In this document: piece after piece, positions 6,985 through 13,596 of the stretch
Numbering within the stretch: position 1 is the first letter of the stretch
Layout: every line of letters begins with the position of its first letter
Assembly (NCBI GenBank): GCA_902465755.1
Contig: CABQOK010000017.1
Location: 1 to 13,596 of the forward strand
DNA: 13,596 nt
Direction of reading: 5' to 3'
From: an uncultured Anaerococcus sp.
GTDB lineage: Bacteria; Bacillota; Clostridia; Tissierellales; Peptoniphilaceae
Position numbers and translations under genes: made by a program
Notes under the pieces: model-generated
Databases searched by the model: none
Seen by the model: only the letters and a program-made list of their open reading frames with translations
Told to the model about the DNA's origin: nothing

Positions 6985-7866
6985 ATGTACTTTGAAGATT
7001 TAATAATGAAACTTGAAGAGTTTTGGAAGAATGAGGGATGTTCGGTAATGCTTCCTTATGATACTGAAAAGGGAGCAGGAACTATGAATCCCAATACATT
7101 TTTGCGTGCCCTAGGTCCTGAACCTTGGAAGGTGTGCTATGTGGAGCCATCAAGAAGGCCAGCAGATGGTAGATATGGGCAAAACCCAAACAGACTCTAC
7201 CAACACCACCAAATGCAAATTCTCCTAAAGCCAACCCCAGATAATATCCAAGAGCTTTATCTAGAATGCTTGGAAGCAATAGGAATTAACCCAAGAGAGC
7301 ATGACATAAGATTTGTCGAAGACAACTGGGAAAGTCCAACCCTAGGAGCTTGGGGACTCGGTTGGGAAGTATGGCTTGATGGAATGGAGATTACACAATT
7401 TACTTATTTCCAACAAGTCGGAGGGATAAACTGTGAGATCGAAAGTGGTGAGATTACCATAGGTCTTGAAAGAATCTTTATGTATCTATCAGAAGTGGAT
7501 AATGTATTTGATATCCAGTGGTCCAAGGATTTAACATATAGAGACATCTTTGTCCTAGCGGAATACGAGAATTCAAAATATTCATTCGAAGATGCAGACA
7601 ACGAAGTCCTAGAAGACTTGTTTAATATTTACGAAAAAGAAGCCAACAGACTAATCGATCTAGGTCTATGTATTCCTGCCTACGACAATGTCTTAAAGAC
7701 AAGCCACGCCTTCAACACCCTAGATGCCAAGGGGGCAATTTCTGTTTCAGAAAGAAGCCACTATATCAAAAGGGTAAGAGACGTATCAAGCAAGGTAGCC
7801 CACAAGTTTATCGAGAAAAGAGAAGAGTTAGGCTACCCTCTTCTAAGAAAGGATAATGATGAGTAA
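6985..7866 (+). CDS. glyQ: Glycine--tRNA ligase alpha subunit
   Basis: A 293-residue alpha chain of the bacterial alpha2beta2 glycyl-tRNA synthetase, carrying the class II catalytic site that activates glycine. Motif 2 is in [17 protein letters not shown] (54-70) followed by LYQHHQMQ. Motif 3 is GLERI (160-164), and FQQVGG lies at 142-147. ATG 6985 is one base after the recO stop, with AAAGGA at about 6973-6978. No T-box leader precedes it; the gene is embedded in the operon, so glycine-responsive control is not evident here. The C-terminus overlaps glyS. Confidence 0.97.
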   Translation: MYFEDLIMKLEEFWKNEGCSVMLPYDTEKGAGTMNPNTFLRALGPEPWKVCYVEPSRRPADGRYGQNPNRLYQHHQMQILLKPTPDNIQELYLECLEAIGINPREHDIRFVEDNWESPTLGAWGLGWEVWLDGMEITQFTYFQQVGGINCEIESGEITIGLERIFMYLSEVDNVFDIQWSKDLTYRDIFVLAEYENSKYSFEDADNEVLEDLFNIYEKEANRLIDLGLCIPAYDNVLKTSHAFNTLDAKGAISVSERSHYIKRVRDVSSKVAHKFIEKREELGYPLLRKDNDE

Positions 7867-9922
7867 TTACTTATTAGAAATCGGAGTAGAAGAGATACCT
7901 TCTGATTATGTCAAAAATACTAAAAGACAATTAGAAGATAAATTTAGAAAACTAATCGAAGAAAACAAATTAACTTGCGAGTCTATCTCAGTAGAGTCAA
8001 CTCCAAGAAGATTTGCTATCTTGTTAGAGGGTGTAGAAGCAGATCTTACAGAAAAGACCGTATCTGTCAAAGGACCAAGTGTAAAGATTGCCTACGACGA
8101 AGGCGGCGAGCCAAAGAAGCCTCTTTTAGGTTTCCTAAAAGGCCAAGGAGCGGACATATCTGATGTAGTAATCAGAGAATTCAAGGGCGAAGACTATATC
8201 TATGTAGAAAAAAAGGAAAAGTCAAAATCAGTTCCTGAAGTCCTAAGAGAAAATGTCTACGAGCTTGTAAAGTCAATTTCCTTCCCAAGATCTATGAGAT
8301 GGGCAGGAAAGTCCATCAGATGGGCAAGACCAATCAGATGGTTTGTCTCAATCCTAGATGGAGAAGTCCTAGACTTTGATGCTGAGGGAATTGCTGTAGG
8401 AAGAGTGACCAAGGGCCACAGAACTCTTGGATCAAATCATATAGAAATCGATGAGATTGAAAACTACGAAAAGCTCCTTAAGGAAAACTACGTAATCTTA
8501 AAATATAAAGACAGAAAAGACATTATCCTAAGAGGACTTAACAGACTATCTAGCGAAGTGGGCGGAGAGTACATGAAAGACGAAACCCTTCTAGATGAAG
8601 TTATAAATATAGTCGAATATCCAACTGTCCTAATAGGGGGAATCGACAAAGACTATCTAGAAATCCCAAAAGAAGTAATAACAACTCCTATGAAGGACCA
8701 CCAAAGATACTTCCCAGTCCTAGACGAGAACAAAAACCTACTTCCATATTTCCTAGTCGTAAGAAATGGGGACGAAGAATTTAAGGAAAATGTAGTAGAA
8801 GGAAACAAAAAAGTCCTAGTTGCAAGACTAGAAGATGCTAAGTTCTTCTACGATATCGACATGAAAAAGCCGCTTGAAGCCTATGTAGAAGACCTAGAAA
8901 ATCTTTCCTTCTTTGAAGGTTTGGGCAACATGAAGCTTAAGACAGAAAGGCTAATGGACCTTACAGAAAGATACAGGCAAGCCCTAGCCATTGGCGAGGA
9001 TATGGCTGAACCTATAAGAAGATCAGCCTATCTATCAAAGGCTGATCTTGTGACTAAGATGGTAGTAGAATTTACCGAGCTACAAGGAACTATGGGCAGG
9101 ATTTACGCAAGTAAGTCAGGCGAGGAAGAAAGAGTGGCAACAGCCATAGAAGAATCCTACATGCCAAGATCTTCTGGATCTGCCCTACCAAAAACTATCA
9201 CAGGCATCATCCTTTCTATAGCAGATAAGATGGATACCATAGTTGGTCTCTACGCTATAGAAAAATACGTAACAGGAAGCCAAGACCCATTCGGTCTAAG
9301 AAGGGCCTGTCTTGGAATAATAAATATCTTCCTAGAAAACTCTATCGATATAGACCTAAGAAAGCTCGTAAATGATGCCCTCCTAGTCTATACAGAAAAG
9401 AACGAACTTGCCTTCGACTACGATACAGCAATGGATAAGGTCCTAGACTTCTTTAGGGACAGACTCAAAAACAAACTAATTGACGATGGTGTAAGCTACG
9501 ATACAGTAAATTCTGTAATTAATACTAGCGATTTAAATATCATAAAAATCGTAAAGAAAGCTAAAAGCATTGAAAGCTTCCTAGAAGATAACGAAGATCA
9601 AGTATCTTACTTTACAAGAATAGTCAATCTTTCAGACTATAGGGTAGATACTGAAGTAAGAGAAGACCTATTCGAAAACGACTTGGAAAGATCTTTCTAT
9701 GAGAAAATCACAGAGCTTGGGGACTTTAATCCAAGTGCAGAAGCGGACTTTTTGGCAGAGCTTAATAAGATAAAAGAAACAAGCGAAGTGGGTAACTCCT
9801 ATCTCGACAATACCATGATCAATGTAGAAGACGAAGAAGTCAAAAACAACAGAATCGCCATGCTAAACAAACTAGCAAGAAGGATTGAGCAAATCCTCGA
9901 TATAAAAGAAATAGTAAGGTAA
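7856..9922 (+). CDS. glyS: Glycine--tRNA ligase beta subunit
   Basis: A 688-residue beta chain of heterotetrameric glycyl-tRNA synthetase, needed for tRNA recognition. It opens with the typical [13 protein letters not shown] (6-18). Other conserved stretches are [11 protein letters not shown] (155-165), [12 protein letters not shown] (279-290), [11 protein letters not shown] (356-366), [10 protein letters not shown] (479-488) and a C-terminal anticodon-binding part ending [19 protein letters not shown] (665-683). The length is normal. Two ATGs, 7856 and 7859, are possible. AAAGGA (7848-7853) is 5 bases from 7859 but only 2 from 7856, so 7859 is preferred. It overlaps glyQ by 8-11 bases. Confidence 0.97.
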   Translation: MMSNYLLEIGVEEIPSDYVKNTKRQLEDKFRKLIEENKLTCESISVESTPRRFAILLEGVEADLTEKTVSVKGPSVKIAYDEGGEPKKPLLGFLKGQGADISDVVIREFKGEDYIYVEKKEKSKSVPEVLRENVYELVKSISFPRSMRWAGKSIRWARPIRWFVSILDGEVLDFDAEGIAVGRVTKGHRTLGSNHIEIDEIENYEKLLKENYVILKYKDRKDIILRGLNRLSSEVGGEYMKDETLLDEVINIVEYPTVLIGGIDKDYLEIPKEVITTPMKDHQRYFPVLDENKNLLPYFLVVRNGDEEFKENVVEGNKKVLVARLEDAKFFYDIDMKKPLEAYVEDLENLSFFEGLGNMKLKTERLMDLTERYRQALAIGEDMAEPIRRSAYLSKADLVTKMVVEFTELQGTMGRIYASKSGEEERVATAIEESYMPRSSGSALPKTITGIILSIADKMDTIVGLYAIEKYVTGSQDPFGLRRACLGIINIFLENSIDIDLRKLVNDALLVYTEKNELAFDYDTAMDKVLDFFRDRLKNKLIDDGVSYDTVNSVINTSDLNIIKIVKKAKSIESFLEDNEDQVSYFTRIVNLSDYRVDTEVREDLFENDLERSFYEKITELGDFNPSAEADFLAELNKIKETSEVGNSYLDNTMINVEDEEVKNNRIAMLNKLARRIEQILDIKEIVR

Positions 9923-9925
9923 AAA

Positions 9926-10756
9926 ATGAAAGAATTGACTACAATACTTATAAGTGATTCGACGGGAGAGACTGCACAAAACTACATCAAGTCAGTGACG
10001 AGCCAATTTCCTGACCTTAAGGTAAATCTTATTAGAAAACCAAGCATAGATACAACAGAAGAAATCGACGAAGTGATGGATAAGGCTGACGAGAACTGTA
10101 TAGTCGTTCAAACCATCGCCAACGAAGACCTATCCAAGCATCTAAGAGCTGTAGCCAAAGAAAAAAACATCGAAGTATTAGACATCCTAAACTACGGAAT
10201 CAGAAAGGTAGAGGAAGCGACAGGCCTTAAGGCAGTAAGACAAATCGGCCTAACTAGAACCCTATCAGAGGACTATTTCAATATGATAGAAGCCATAGAA
10301 TTCGCCATTCAATACGACGATGGCAAAGATCCTAGGTCCTTTCCTCTATCAGACATTGTCCTAGTAGGAGTATCGAGGACCAGCAAGACTCCTACCACAA
10401 TGATACTTGCGACCAAAAACTTCAAGGTCTCAAACCTTCCTCTAGTGCCAGAAATAAAACTTCCACGTGAGATATTTGAAGTCGATCCAGACAGGATCAT
10501 AGGTCTTGTGATTGACCCAGACAAGCTCTCAAACATTAGGGAAGTAAGGAGCAAGTCGCTTGGCATAGTAGGGGAGTCAATATACTACGATGATAAAAGA
10601 ATCAGAAGAGAGCTAGAATACGCGCACGAAGTCTTCAAGGATTTGGATTGTAAGGTAATAGATGTTACAGAAAACACAATCGAGCAAACTGCAACAGATA
10701 TTGTCCAATACTACTTCGAAAAGTTTCCAGAAGAACGCAAAAAGCACGTCCAATAA
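9926..10756 (+). CDS. Pyruvate, phosphate dikinase regulatory protein (DUF299)
   Basis: A 276-residue DUF299 bifunctional serine/threonine kinase and phosphorylase. Such proteins (PDRP, PpsR, Bacillus YqfL) inactivate pyruvate phosphate dikinase or PEP synthetase by ADP-dependent phosphorylation and reactivate it by phosphorolysis. Signatures are the N-terminal ISDSTGETAQNY (9-20), the P-loop-like GVSRTSKTPTT (148-158), KLPREIFEVDP (178-188) and RREL near the C-terminus. Whether the target is PPDK or PEP synthetase cannot be told here; PPDK is likelier in a low-GC anaerobe. ATG 9926 follows glyS by 3 bases, with AAGG at 9916-9919. In Bacillus the transcription factor gene ccpN lies between glyS and this gene; here it is absent. 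Confidence 0.93.
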   Translation: MKELTTILISDSTGETAQNYIKSVTSQFPDLKVNLIRKPSIDTTEEIDEVMDKADENCIVVQTIANEDLSKHLRAVAKEKNIEVLDILNYGIRKVEEATGLKAVRQIGLTRTLSEDYFNMIEAIEFAIQYDDGKDPRSFPLSDIVLVGVSRTSKTPTTMILATKNFKVSNLPLVPEIKLPREIFEVDPDRIIGLVIDPDKLSNIREVRSKSLGIVGESIYYDDKRIRRELEYAHEVFKDLDCKVIDVTENTIEQTATDIVQYYFEKFPEERKKHVQ

Positions 10757-10766
10757 AAGGAGGGGG
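10756..10766 (+). promoter_or_regulatory. Strong ribosome binding site of guaA
   Basis: AAAGGAGG plus extra G residues begins at the last base of the preceding stop codon and ends one base before the guaA ATG. It is the best anti-16S match in the window, suggesting high guaA translation. The G-run could also pair in alternative registers. Confidence 0.65.
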
Positions 10767-10767
10767 C

Positions 10768-12300
10768 ATGAAGAAAGATAAAATTATAGTATTAAACTTC
10801 GGCGGCCAATACGACCAACTCATCGTAAGAAGAGTTAGAGAAATGGGAGTATACGCTGAATTATTTGACTGCGACACAAAAATCGAGGACATTGATTTTG
10901 AAAATGTTGCAGGAATAATCCTAACAGGCGGCCCACAATCAGTAAACGACAAAAACTCACTAAAGGCTGATGATAGAATATTTGACCTAGACATTCCAAT
11001 ACTAGGAATCTGTTACGGACTCCAATATATCAACCACTACTACGAGGGAGAAGTTGAAACACCTAAAAACGGTGAATACGGCAAAACTCCACTATTCGTA
11101 GACCAAAAAAGCGAACTGTTCAAAAATGTACCTCAAGAATCCGTAATCTGGATGAACCACAGGGACAGAGTAAACAAAATCGCAGATGGCTTCAAGAAGA
11201 TCGCTTGGACCCTCAATGCACCAGTAGCAGGCATAGAAAACAAAGAAAAGAAAATCTATGCGGTACAATTCCACCCAGAAGTAGTCCACTCTGAGTACGG
11301 AAAACAAATGCTAGAAAACTTCGTAATAAACATAGCTCAAGCTGAGAAAACATGGACTATGGAAGACTTTGCCAAGGCAAAAATTGCTGAAATCAAAGAA
11401 AAATACGATGGAGAAAAAATGATCTGCGGCCTATCAGGTGGAGTAGACTCATCAGTTGCAGCGACAATCGTATCAAAGGCAATAGGAGATAATCTCCAAT
11501 GTATCTTCGTAGACCACGGACTACTAAGAAAAGACGAAGCCAAATCTGTAATGGAAACCTACAAGGACCTTGGTCTAAACGTAAAAATGGTCGACAAATC
11601 AGAAGAATTCCTAAGTCTACTTAAGGGAGTGGAAGAGCCTGAAGAGAAAAGAAAAATCATAGGCAACCACTTCGTAGAAGTATTCGAAGAAGAAGCCAAA
11701 AAAATCGGCGGAGCCAAATACCTAGTCCAAGGAACAATCTACCCTGACGTAATCGAAAGCGGTAAAGATAAGGCAAGTGTAATCAAAAGCCACCACAACG
11801 TAGGAGGACTACCTGAAGATATGGACTTCGTAGGACTAGTAGAGCCCCTAAGAGAACTATTCAAAGACGAAGTAAGAGCAGTAGGAGAGGCAATAGGAGT
11901 ACCACACGACATGGTATGGCGCCAACCATTCCCAGGACCAGGTCTTGCCATAAGAGTAATAGGTGAAATCACCAAAGACAAACTAGAAATAGTAAGAGAA
12001 ACAGACGCAATCCTAAGAGAAGAAGTAGAAAACTTCGGCCTCAAAGAAGACATTTGGCAATACTTCACAGTATGGACCCCAATAAGGACAGTAGGAGTAA
12101 AAGGAGACGCAAGAGTATACGAAAACGTCATAGCAGTAAGAGCAGTAACCAGCACCGACGCCATGACAGTAGAAGCCGCCAACCTCCCATACGACCTAAT
12201 GCAAACCCTCTCCAACAGAATGATAAACGAAGTAGCTGGAGTAGGAAGAATAGTATACGATATAACAAGTAAACCACCTGGAACAATTGAATGGGAGTAA
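10768..12300 (+). CDS. guaA: GMP synthase (glutamine-hydrolysing)
   Basis: A 510-residue single-chain GMP synthase that aminates XMP to GMP using glutamine and ATP. The N-terminal class I glutamine amidotransferase has nucleophile C82 in GICYGLQ and the triad partners in QFHPEV (H169, E171). The ATP pyrophosphatase domain has the P-loop SGGVDSS (223-229). The C-terminal dimerisation domain holds RQPFPGPGLAIRVIGE (385-400) and ends in the family-typical GTIEWE. The length is normal. It follows the DUF299 gene by 11 bases with a strong ribosome binding site, so it is probably co-transcribed. Codon choice is strikingly A-ending (CTA, ATA, GTA, AGA), more than in the early genes of the window. 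Its last codons are repeated downstream (see repeats). Confidence 0.98.
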   Translation: MKKDKIIVLNFGGQYDQLIVRRVREMGVYAELFDCDTKIEDIDFENVAGIILTGGPQSVNDKNSLKADDRIFDLDIPILGICYGLQYINHYYEGEVETPKNGEYGKTPLFVDQKSELFKNVPQESVIWMNHRDRVNKIADGFKKIAWTLNAPVAGIENKEKKIYAVQFHPEVVHSEYGKQMLENFVINIAQAEKTWTMEDFAKAKIAEIKEKYDGEKMICGLSGGVDSSVAATIVSKAIGDNLQCIFVDHGLLRKDEAKSVMETYKDLGLNVKMVDKSEEFLSLLKGVEEPEEKRKIIGNHFVEVFEEEAKKIGGAKYLVQGTIYPDVIESGKDKASVIKSHHNVGGLPEDMDFVGLVEPLRELFKDEVRAVGEAIGVPHDMVWRQPFPGPGLAIRVIGEITKDKLEIVRETDAILREEVENFGLKEDIWQYFTVWTPIRTVGVKGDARVYENVIAVRAVTSTDAMTVEAANLPYDLMQTLSNRMINEVAGVGRIVYDITSKPPGTIEWE

Positions 12301-12326
12301 AAACATCGCAAGCGATGTTTTTACGT
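12288..12326 (+). repeat. guaA 3'-end repeat, copy 1 (with 22-bp direct repeat)
   Basis: TGAATGGGA (12288-12296), the end of guaA, plus the following T and A-run recurs in altered form at 12437-12453 and 12682-12700. The stretch 12305-12326, covering the terminator loop and right arm and continuing to ACGT, recurs exactly at 12551-12572. Confidence 0.6.
12299..12322 (+). terminator. Rho-independent terminator of guaA
   Basis: A 10-bp stem runs from 12299 (within the TAA stop) to 12308 and pairs with 12313-12322 around the loop CAAG; the descending arm ends in TTTTT. The stop codon forms part of the stem base. It closes the long phoH-guaA unit. Confidence 0.8.
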
Positions 12327-12336
12327 CAGCCCCATA

Positions 12337-12360
12337 TATCGAGCACGAAGTGCGAAGATA
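12337..12360. repeat. Hairpin with GA/GAA internal loop
   Basis: TATC (12337-12340) pairs with GATA (12357-12360), and GCAC (12343-12346) with GTGC (12350-12353). They are separated by an internal loop of GA opposite GAA. No T-run follows. It is part of the hairpin string after guaA. Confidence 0.4.
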
Positions 12361-12390
12361 GATGGATGGCTGCCCTTATGCAGCGTAGCG

Positions 12391-12425
12391 AAAAAGATGC
12401 GACCGAGTAGGGAGCATTTTTTTTT
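12391..12425 (+). terminator. Terminator-like hairpin with tandem G-A mismatches
   Basis: ATGC (12397-12400) pairs with GCAT (12414-12417) and CC (12403-12404) with GG (12410-12411). Between them, GA faces GA. The A-run at 12391-12395 faces a run of nine T residues (12417-12425). It could serve as a backup terminator for guaA, or in reverse for minus-strand transcription. Confidence 0.5.
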
Positions 12426-12428
12426 GTG

Positions 12429-12470
12429 GAGTCGCTGAATGGGATTGAAAATCACGGAGTGATTTTCAAA
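12429..12470 (+). repeat. guaA 3'-end-like repeat, copy 2, with 11-bp hairpin
   Basis: GAGTCG (12429-12434) and TGAATGGGATT (12436-12446) resemble copies 1 and 3. It runs into a perfect 11-bp hairpin: TTGAAAATCAC (12445-12455) with GTGATTTTCAA (12459-12469) around GGA. No T-run follows, so it does not look like an active terminator. Confidence 0.5.
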
Positions 12471-12523
12471 TATGATATAGACTTACTCAAACGAAGCAAA
12501 TCCGAGTCCGAAAAACTAATCGA

Positions 12524-12543
12524 GAAAACTCCAAGGGGTTTTC
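12524..12543. repeat. Imperfect hairpin with CAAG loop
   Basis: GAAAACTCC (12524-12532) faces GGGGTTTTC (12535-12543) with one T-G wobble. The closing loop is effectively CAAG, the same as in the guaA terminator. It is followed by GAGAGG rather than T residues. Confidence 0.45.
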
Positions 12544-12550
12544 GAGAGGA

Positions 12551-12572
12551 ATCGCAAGCGATGTTTTTACGT
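12551..12572 (+). repeat. Exact 22-bp copy of guaA terminator loop and right arm
   Basis: Identical to 12305-12326. Only ATCG/CGAT of the stem is kept because the AAAAAC left arm is replaced by GAGGA. The copy is therefore unlikely to be an efficient terminator despite its TTTTT. Confidence 0.65.
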
Positions 12573-12578
12573 TTTTCA

Positions 12579-12615
12579 TCATTTCTCAAGCGACAAAGTC
12601 GCGCAGTAGAAATGA
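12579..12615. repeat. Two-tier hairpin
   Basis: The outer arms TCATTTCT (12579-12586) and AGAAATGA (12608-12615) are perfect complements. They enclose an inner perfect stem GCGAC (12590-12594) / GTCGC (12598-12602) with loop AAA. It is non-coding on both strands as far as can be seen. Confidence 0.45.
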
Positions 12616-12674
12616 CGAAAACCCTTCTGCAGGGAAGAAAAGCCAACGCGACGAATAGGAGCATCAACGATTTC

Positions 12675-12700
12675 GAGTCGATAATGGGATTAAAAACACA
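12675..12700 (+). repeat. guaA 3'-end-like repeat, copy 3
   Basis: GAGTCG (12675-12680) then AATGGGATTAAAAACA (12683-12698). The latter matches the guaA end (12290-12305) at 15 of 16 positions, while GAGTCG links it to copy 2. It again leads straight into a hairpin (12703-12721). Confidence 0.55.
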
Positions 12701-12702
12701 AG

Positions 12703-12733
12703 ACTCTAGCAAAACTAGAGTATTATTATTTTA
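12703..12733 (+). terminator. Terminator-like hairpin before the last gene
   Basis: ACTCTAG (12703-12709) pairs perfectly with CTAGAGT (12715-12721) around CAAAA, followed by TATTATTATTTT-type sequence. The T tract is interrupted, so termination may be partial. Confidence 0.5.
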
Positions 12734-12748
12734 GACAAGTTTATAAAT

Positions 12749-12773
12749 TTGACAATGCTGTTATTTATATAAT
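12749..12773 (+). promoter_or_regulatory. Possible promoter of the last gene
   Basis: A perfect TTGACA (12749-12754) and a perfect TATAAT (12768-12773) lie upstream of the gene at 12820. The spacer is only 13 bases, well below the usual 16-18, so the two boxes may not work as a pair. Confidence 0.35.
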
Positions 12774-12819
12774 AGAAAAATTACTTATAGTTTTCAAATT
12801 TTATATTAGAGGAGAATAT

Positions 12820-13434
12820 ATGTTAACGACCCATAGAAATGATTTTCACAATAAAAATATTTATATTGATTTTGAAAATGAAGACATAAGCCCGATGCTA
12901 TCTTTTCGTTCAATTGCTGATAAATTCGATGCACCTCTTCAGATTATGCTGGAGGACAATGGTGATTTAAAGAGGAATTTTATTTTACAAAATGGTTTTA
13001 AGCTTATGCGTACTTGCTATTCATGTGAATTTTCTTCTTCAGATTTGAAAATTGCACCAAGTGATACGAAAATTATGACGACAGTTAAAAATCGTGAGTT
13101 TTCTTGGAATTATTATAATCATTACAAAAAAATGCATCAGGCGATTAATCCATTGACAGCGAGCTTTGAAGAATTTATAGAAAGTTTACCAAATGAAGTT
13201 TATTTTGTTGACGAGAAAAATTTTGCCTTTGTAGAGGATAATGAAATAGCTTATGTGCTTTGTGAAGAGACTAGTACAGGAGACGATTTTTTGCTTGCCC
13301 TTTGTTATGCTCTCTTCTGTAAGTATGAGACGATTGTATTTGAGGCTGATGATGTAGATCCCATCGCAATGAGGCTCAAGAATAAATTTGTGAATGAATT
13401 TGTAGAAAAGACAGAAACTTGGATTTATAAATAA
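12820..13434 (+). CDS. Uncharacterised protein, weakly GNAT-like
   Basis: A 204-residue soluble protein with no signal peptide or membrane segment. I do not recognise it firmly. The stretch DAPLQIMLEDNGDLKRNFILQNGFKLMRTCYSCEF (about 38-72, quoted as key parts LQIMLEDN and ILQNGFKLMRTC) resembles the end of a GNAT acetyltransferase fold, where a strand is followed by a 'NGFK' turn. The second half (about 130-200) has FAFVEDNEIAYVLC and a helical end. No acetyl-CoA-binding R/QxxGxG/A motif is visible, so an acetyltransferase role is only a suggestion. The start is well set: AGAGGAG at about 12809-12815 precedes ATG 12820. Its codons favour T endings (TTT, ATT, AAT, GAT), unlike guaA upstream, and it stands alone between terminators, which may mean a different origin. 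Confidence 0.8.
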   Translation: MLTTHRNDFHNKNIYIDFENEDISPMLSFRSIADKFDAPLQIMLEDNGDLKRNFILQNGFKLMRTCYSCEFSSSDLKIAPSDTKIMTTVKNREFSWNYYNHYKKMHQAINPLTASFEEFIESLPNEVYFVDEKNFAFVEDNEIAYVLCEETSTGDDFLLALCYALFCKYETIVFEADDVDPIAMRLKNKFVNEFVEKTETWIYK

Positions 13435-13462
13435 ATTACGGGAAAATAAATGTTTAAACTAG

Positions 13463-13491
13463 AGGATAGGCGACTTGCTTATCCTTTTTTT
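13463..13491 (+). terminator. Rho-independent terminator of the last gene
   Basis: AGGATAGGC (13463-13471) pairs with GCTTATCCT (13477-13485) with one G-U wobble around GACTT, followed by a run of seven T residues. The remaining sequence to 13596 is AT-rich with no convincing gene. Confidence 0.85.
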
Positions 13492-13596
13492 GTTGAGCTT
13501 AAGGCTCTAAATTTTATTTAGAATAGGATTTTTAATGTTTAAATTTTGAATCTTTCATTTATTTTATAGATAGGTTATAAAATTAAATGCGACAAT

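Noticed and set aside
7668..8163. Short + strand frames inside glyQ and glyS
   Set aside because: They are alternate-frame shadows of well-conserved synthetase genes.
10665..10994. A 109-codon minus-strand reading frame across the DUF299/guaA junction
   Set aside because: Both + strand genes are clear family members, and the antisense frame has no recognisable domain or start signal.
11739..12311. A 190-codon minus-strand reading frame
   Set aside because: It lies wholly opposite guaA, whose motifs are intact; it arises from the A-ending codon bias of guaA.
12426..12734. A 102-codon + strand reading frame with GTG start
   Set aside because: It runs through several hairpins and repeats, has no ribosome binding site and reads as low-similarity translated palindromes; treated as non-coding.
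13450..13521. A 23-codon frame after the last gene
   Set aside because: It reads through the terminator hairpin and T-run and encodes nothing recognisable.

Overview
The window reads as chromosomal DNA from an AT-rich, low-GC Gram-positive anaerobe. The best guess from gene order, codon use and intergenic style is a non-sporulating Tissierellia/Peptoniphilaceae-type coccus (Anaerococcus-like). This is inferred from recognised protein families and gene order, not from a database match. All convincing genes lie on the + strand. The order nfeD-floA-(small gene)-phoH-ybeY-dgkA-cdd-era-recO-glyQ-glyS-PPDK regulator closely follows the Bacillus subtilis yqeZ-yqfA-...-phoH-...-ybeY-dgkA-cdd-era-recO-glyQS-...-yqfL cluster. 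Several members of that cluster are missing here: the sporulation genes yqfC/yqfD, the HD phosphodiesterase gene pgpH/yqfF, and ccpN.

Layout. (1) 1-177 is a leader carrying a good sigma-A-type promoter (123-151). (2) 178-2118 is a three-gene membrane unit: NfeD-like protein, flotillin-like FloA and a small lysine-rich protein, with overlapping ORFs and a closing terminator (2122-2145). (3) 2119-2602 has no gene but is rich in inverted repeats. (4) About 2603-12300 is a tightly packed run of nine genes with mostly overlapping or near-touching ends: phoH, a ybeY-dgkA-PAP2 triple fusion, cdd, era, recO, glyQ, glyS, a DUF299 kinase/phosphotransferase and guaA. A terminator overlaps the guaA stop codon. 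(5) 12301-12735 is a non-coding string of hairpins that includes apparent copies of the guaA 3' end and of its terminator. (6) 12820-13434 is a single gene of uncertain function, probably with its own promoter, and a strong terminator (13463-13491).

How the genes fit together. The first unit concerns membrane microdomains. The second combines RNA and ribosome maturation (PhoH NTPase, YbeY, Era), lipid-carrier recycling (DgkA and PAP2 domains fused to YbeY), nucleotide salvage and synthesis (Cdd, GuaA), recombination repair (RecO), glycine charging (GlyQS) and control of pyruvate phosphate dikinase.

The points most worth a second look are: phoH has no ATG/GTG/TTG at the position where its ribosome binding site and conserved N-terminus demand one; three normally separate activities are fused in one 446-residue protein; and the hairpin-rich sequence after guaA repeats the end of guaA itself.
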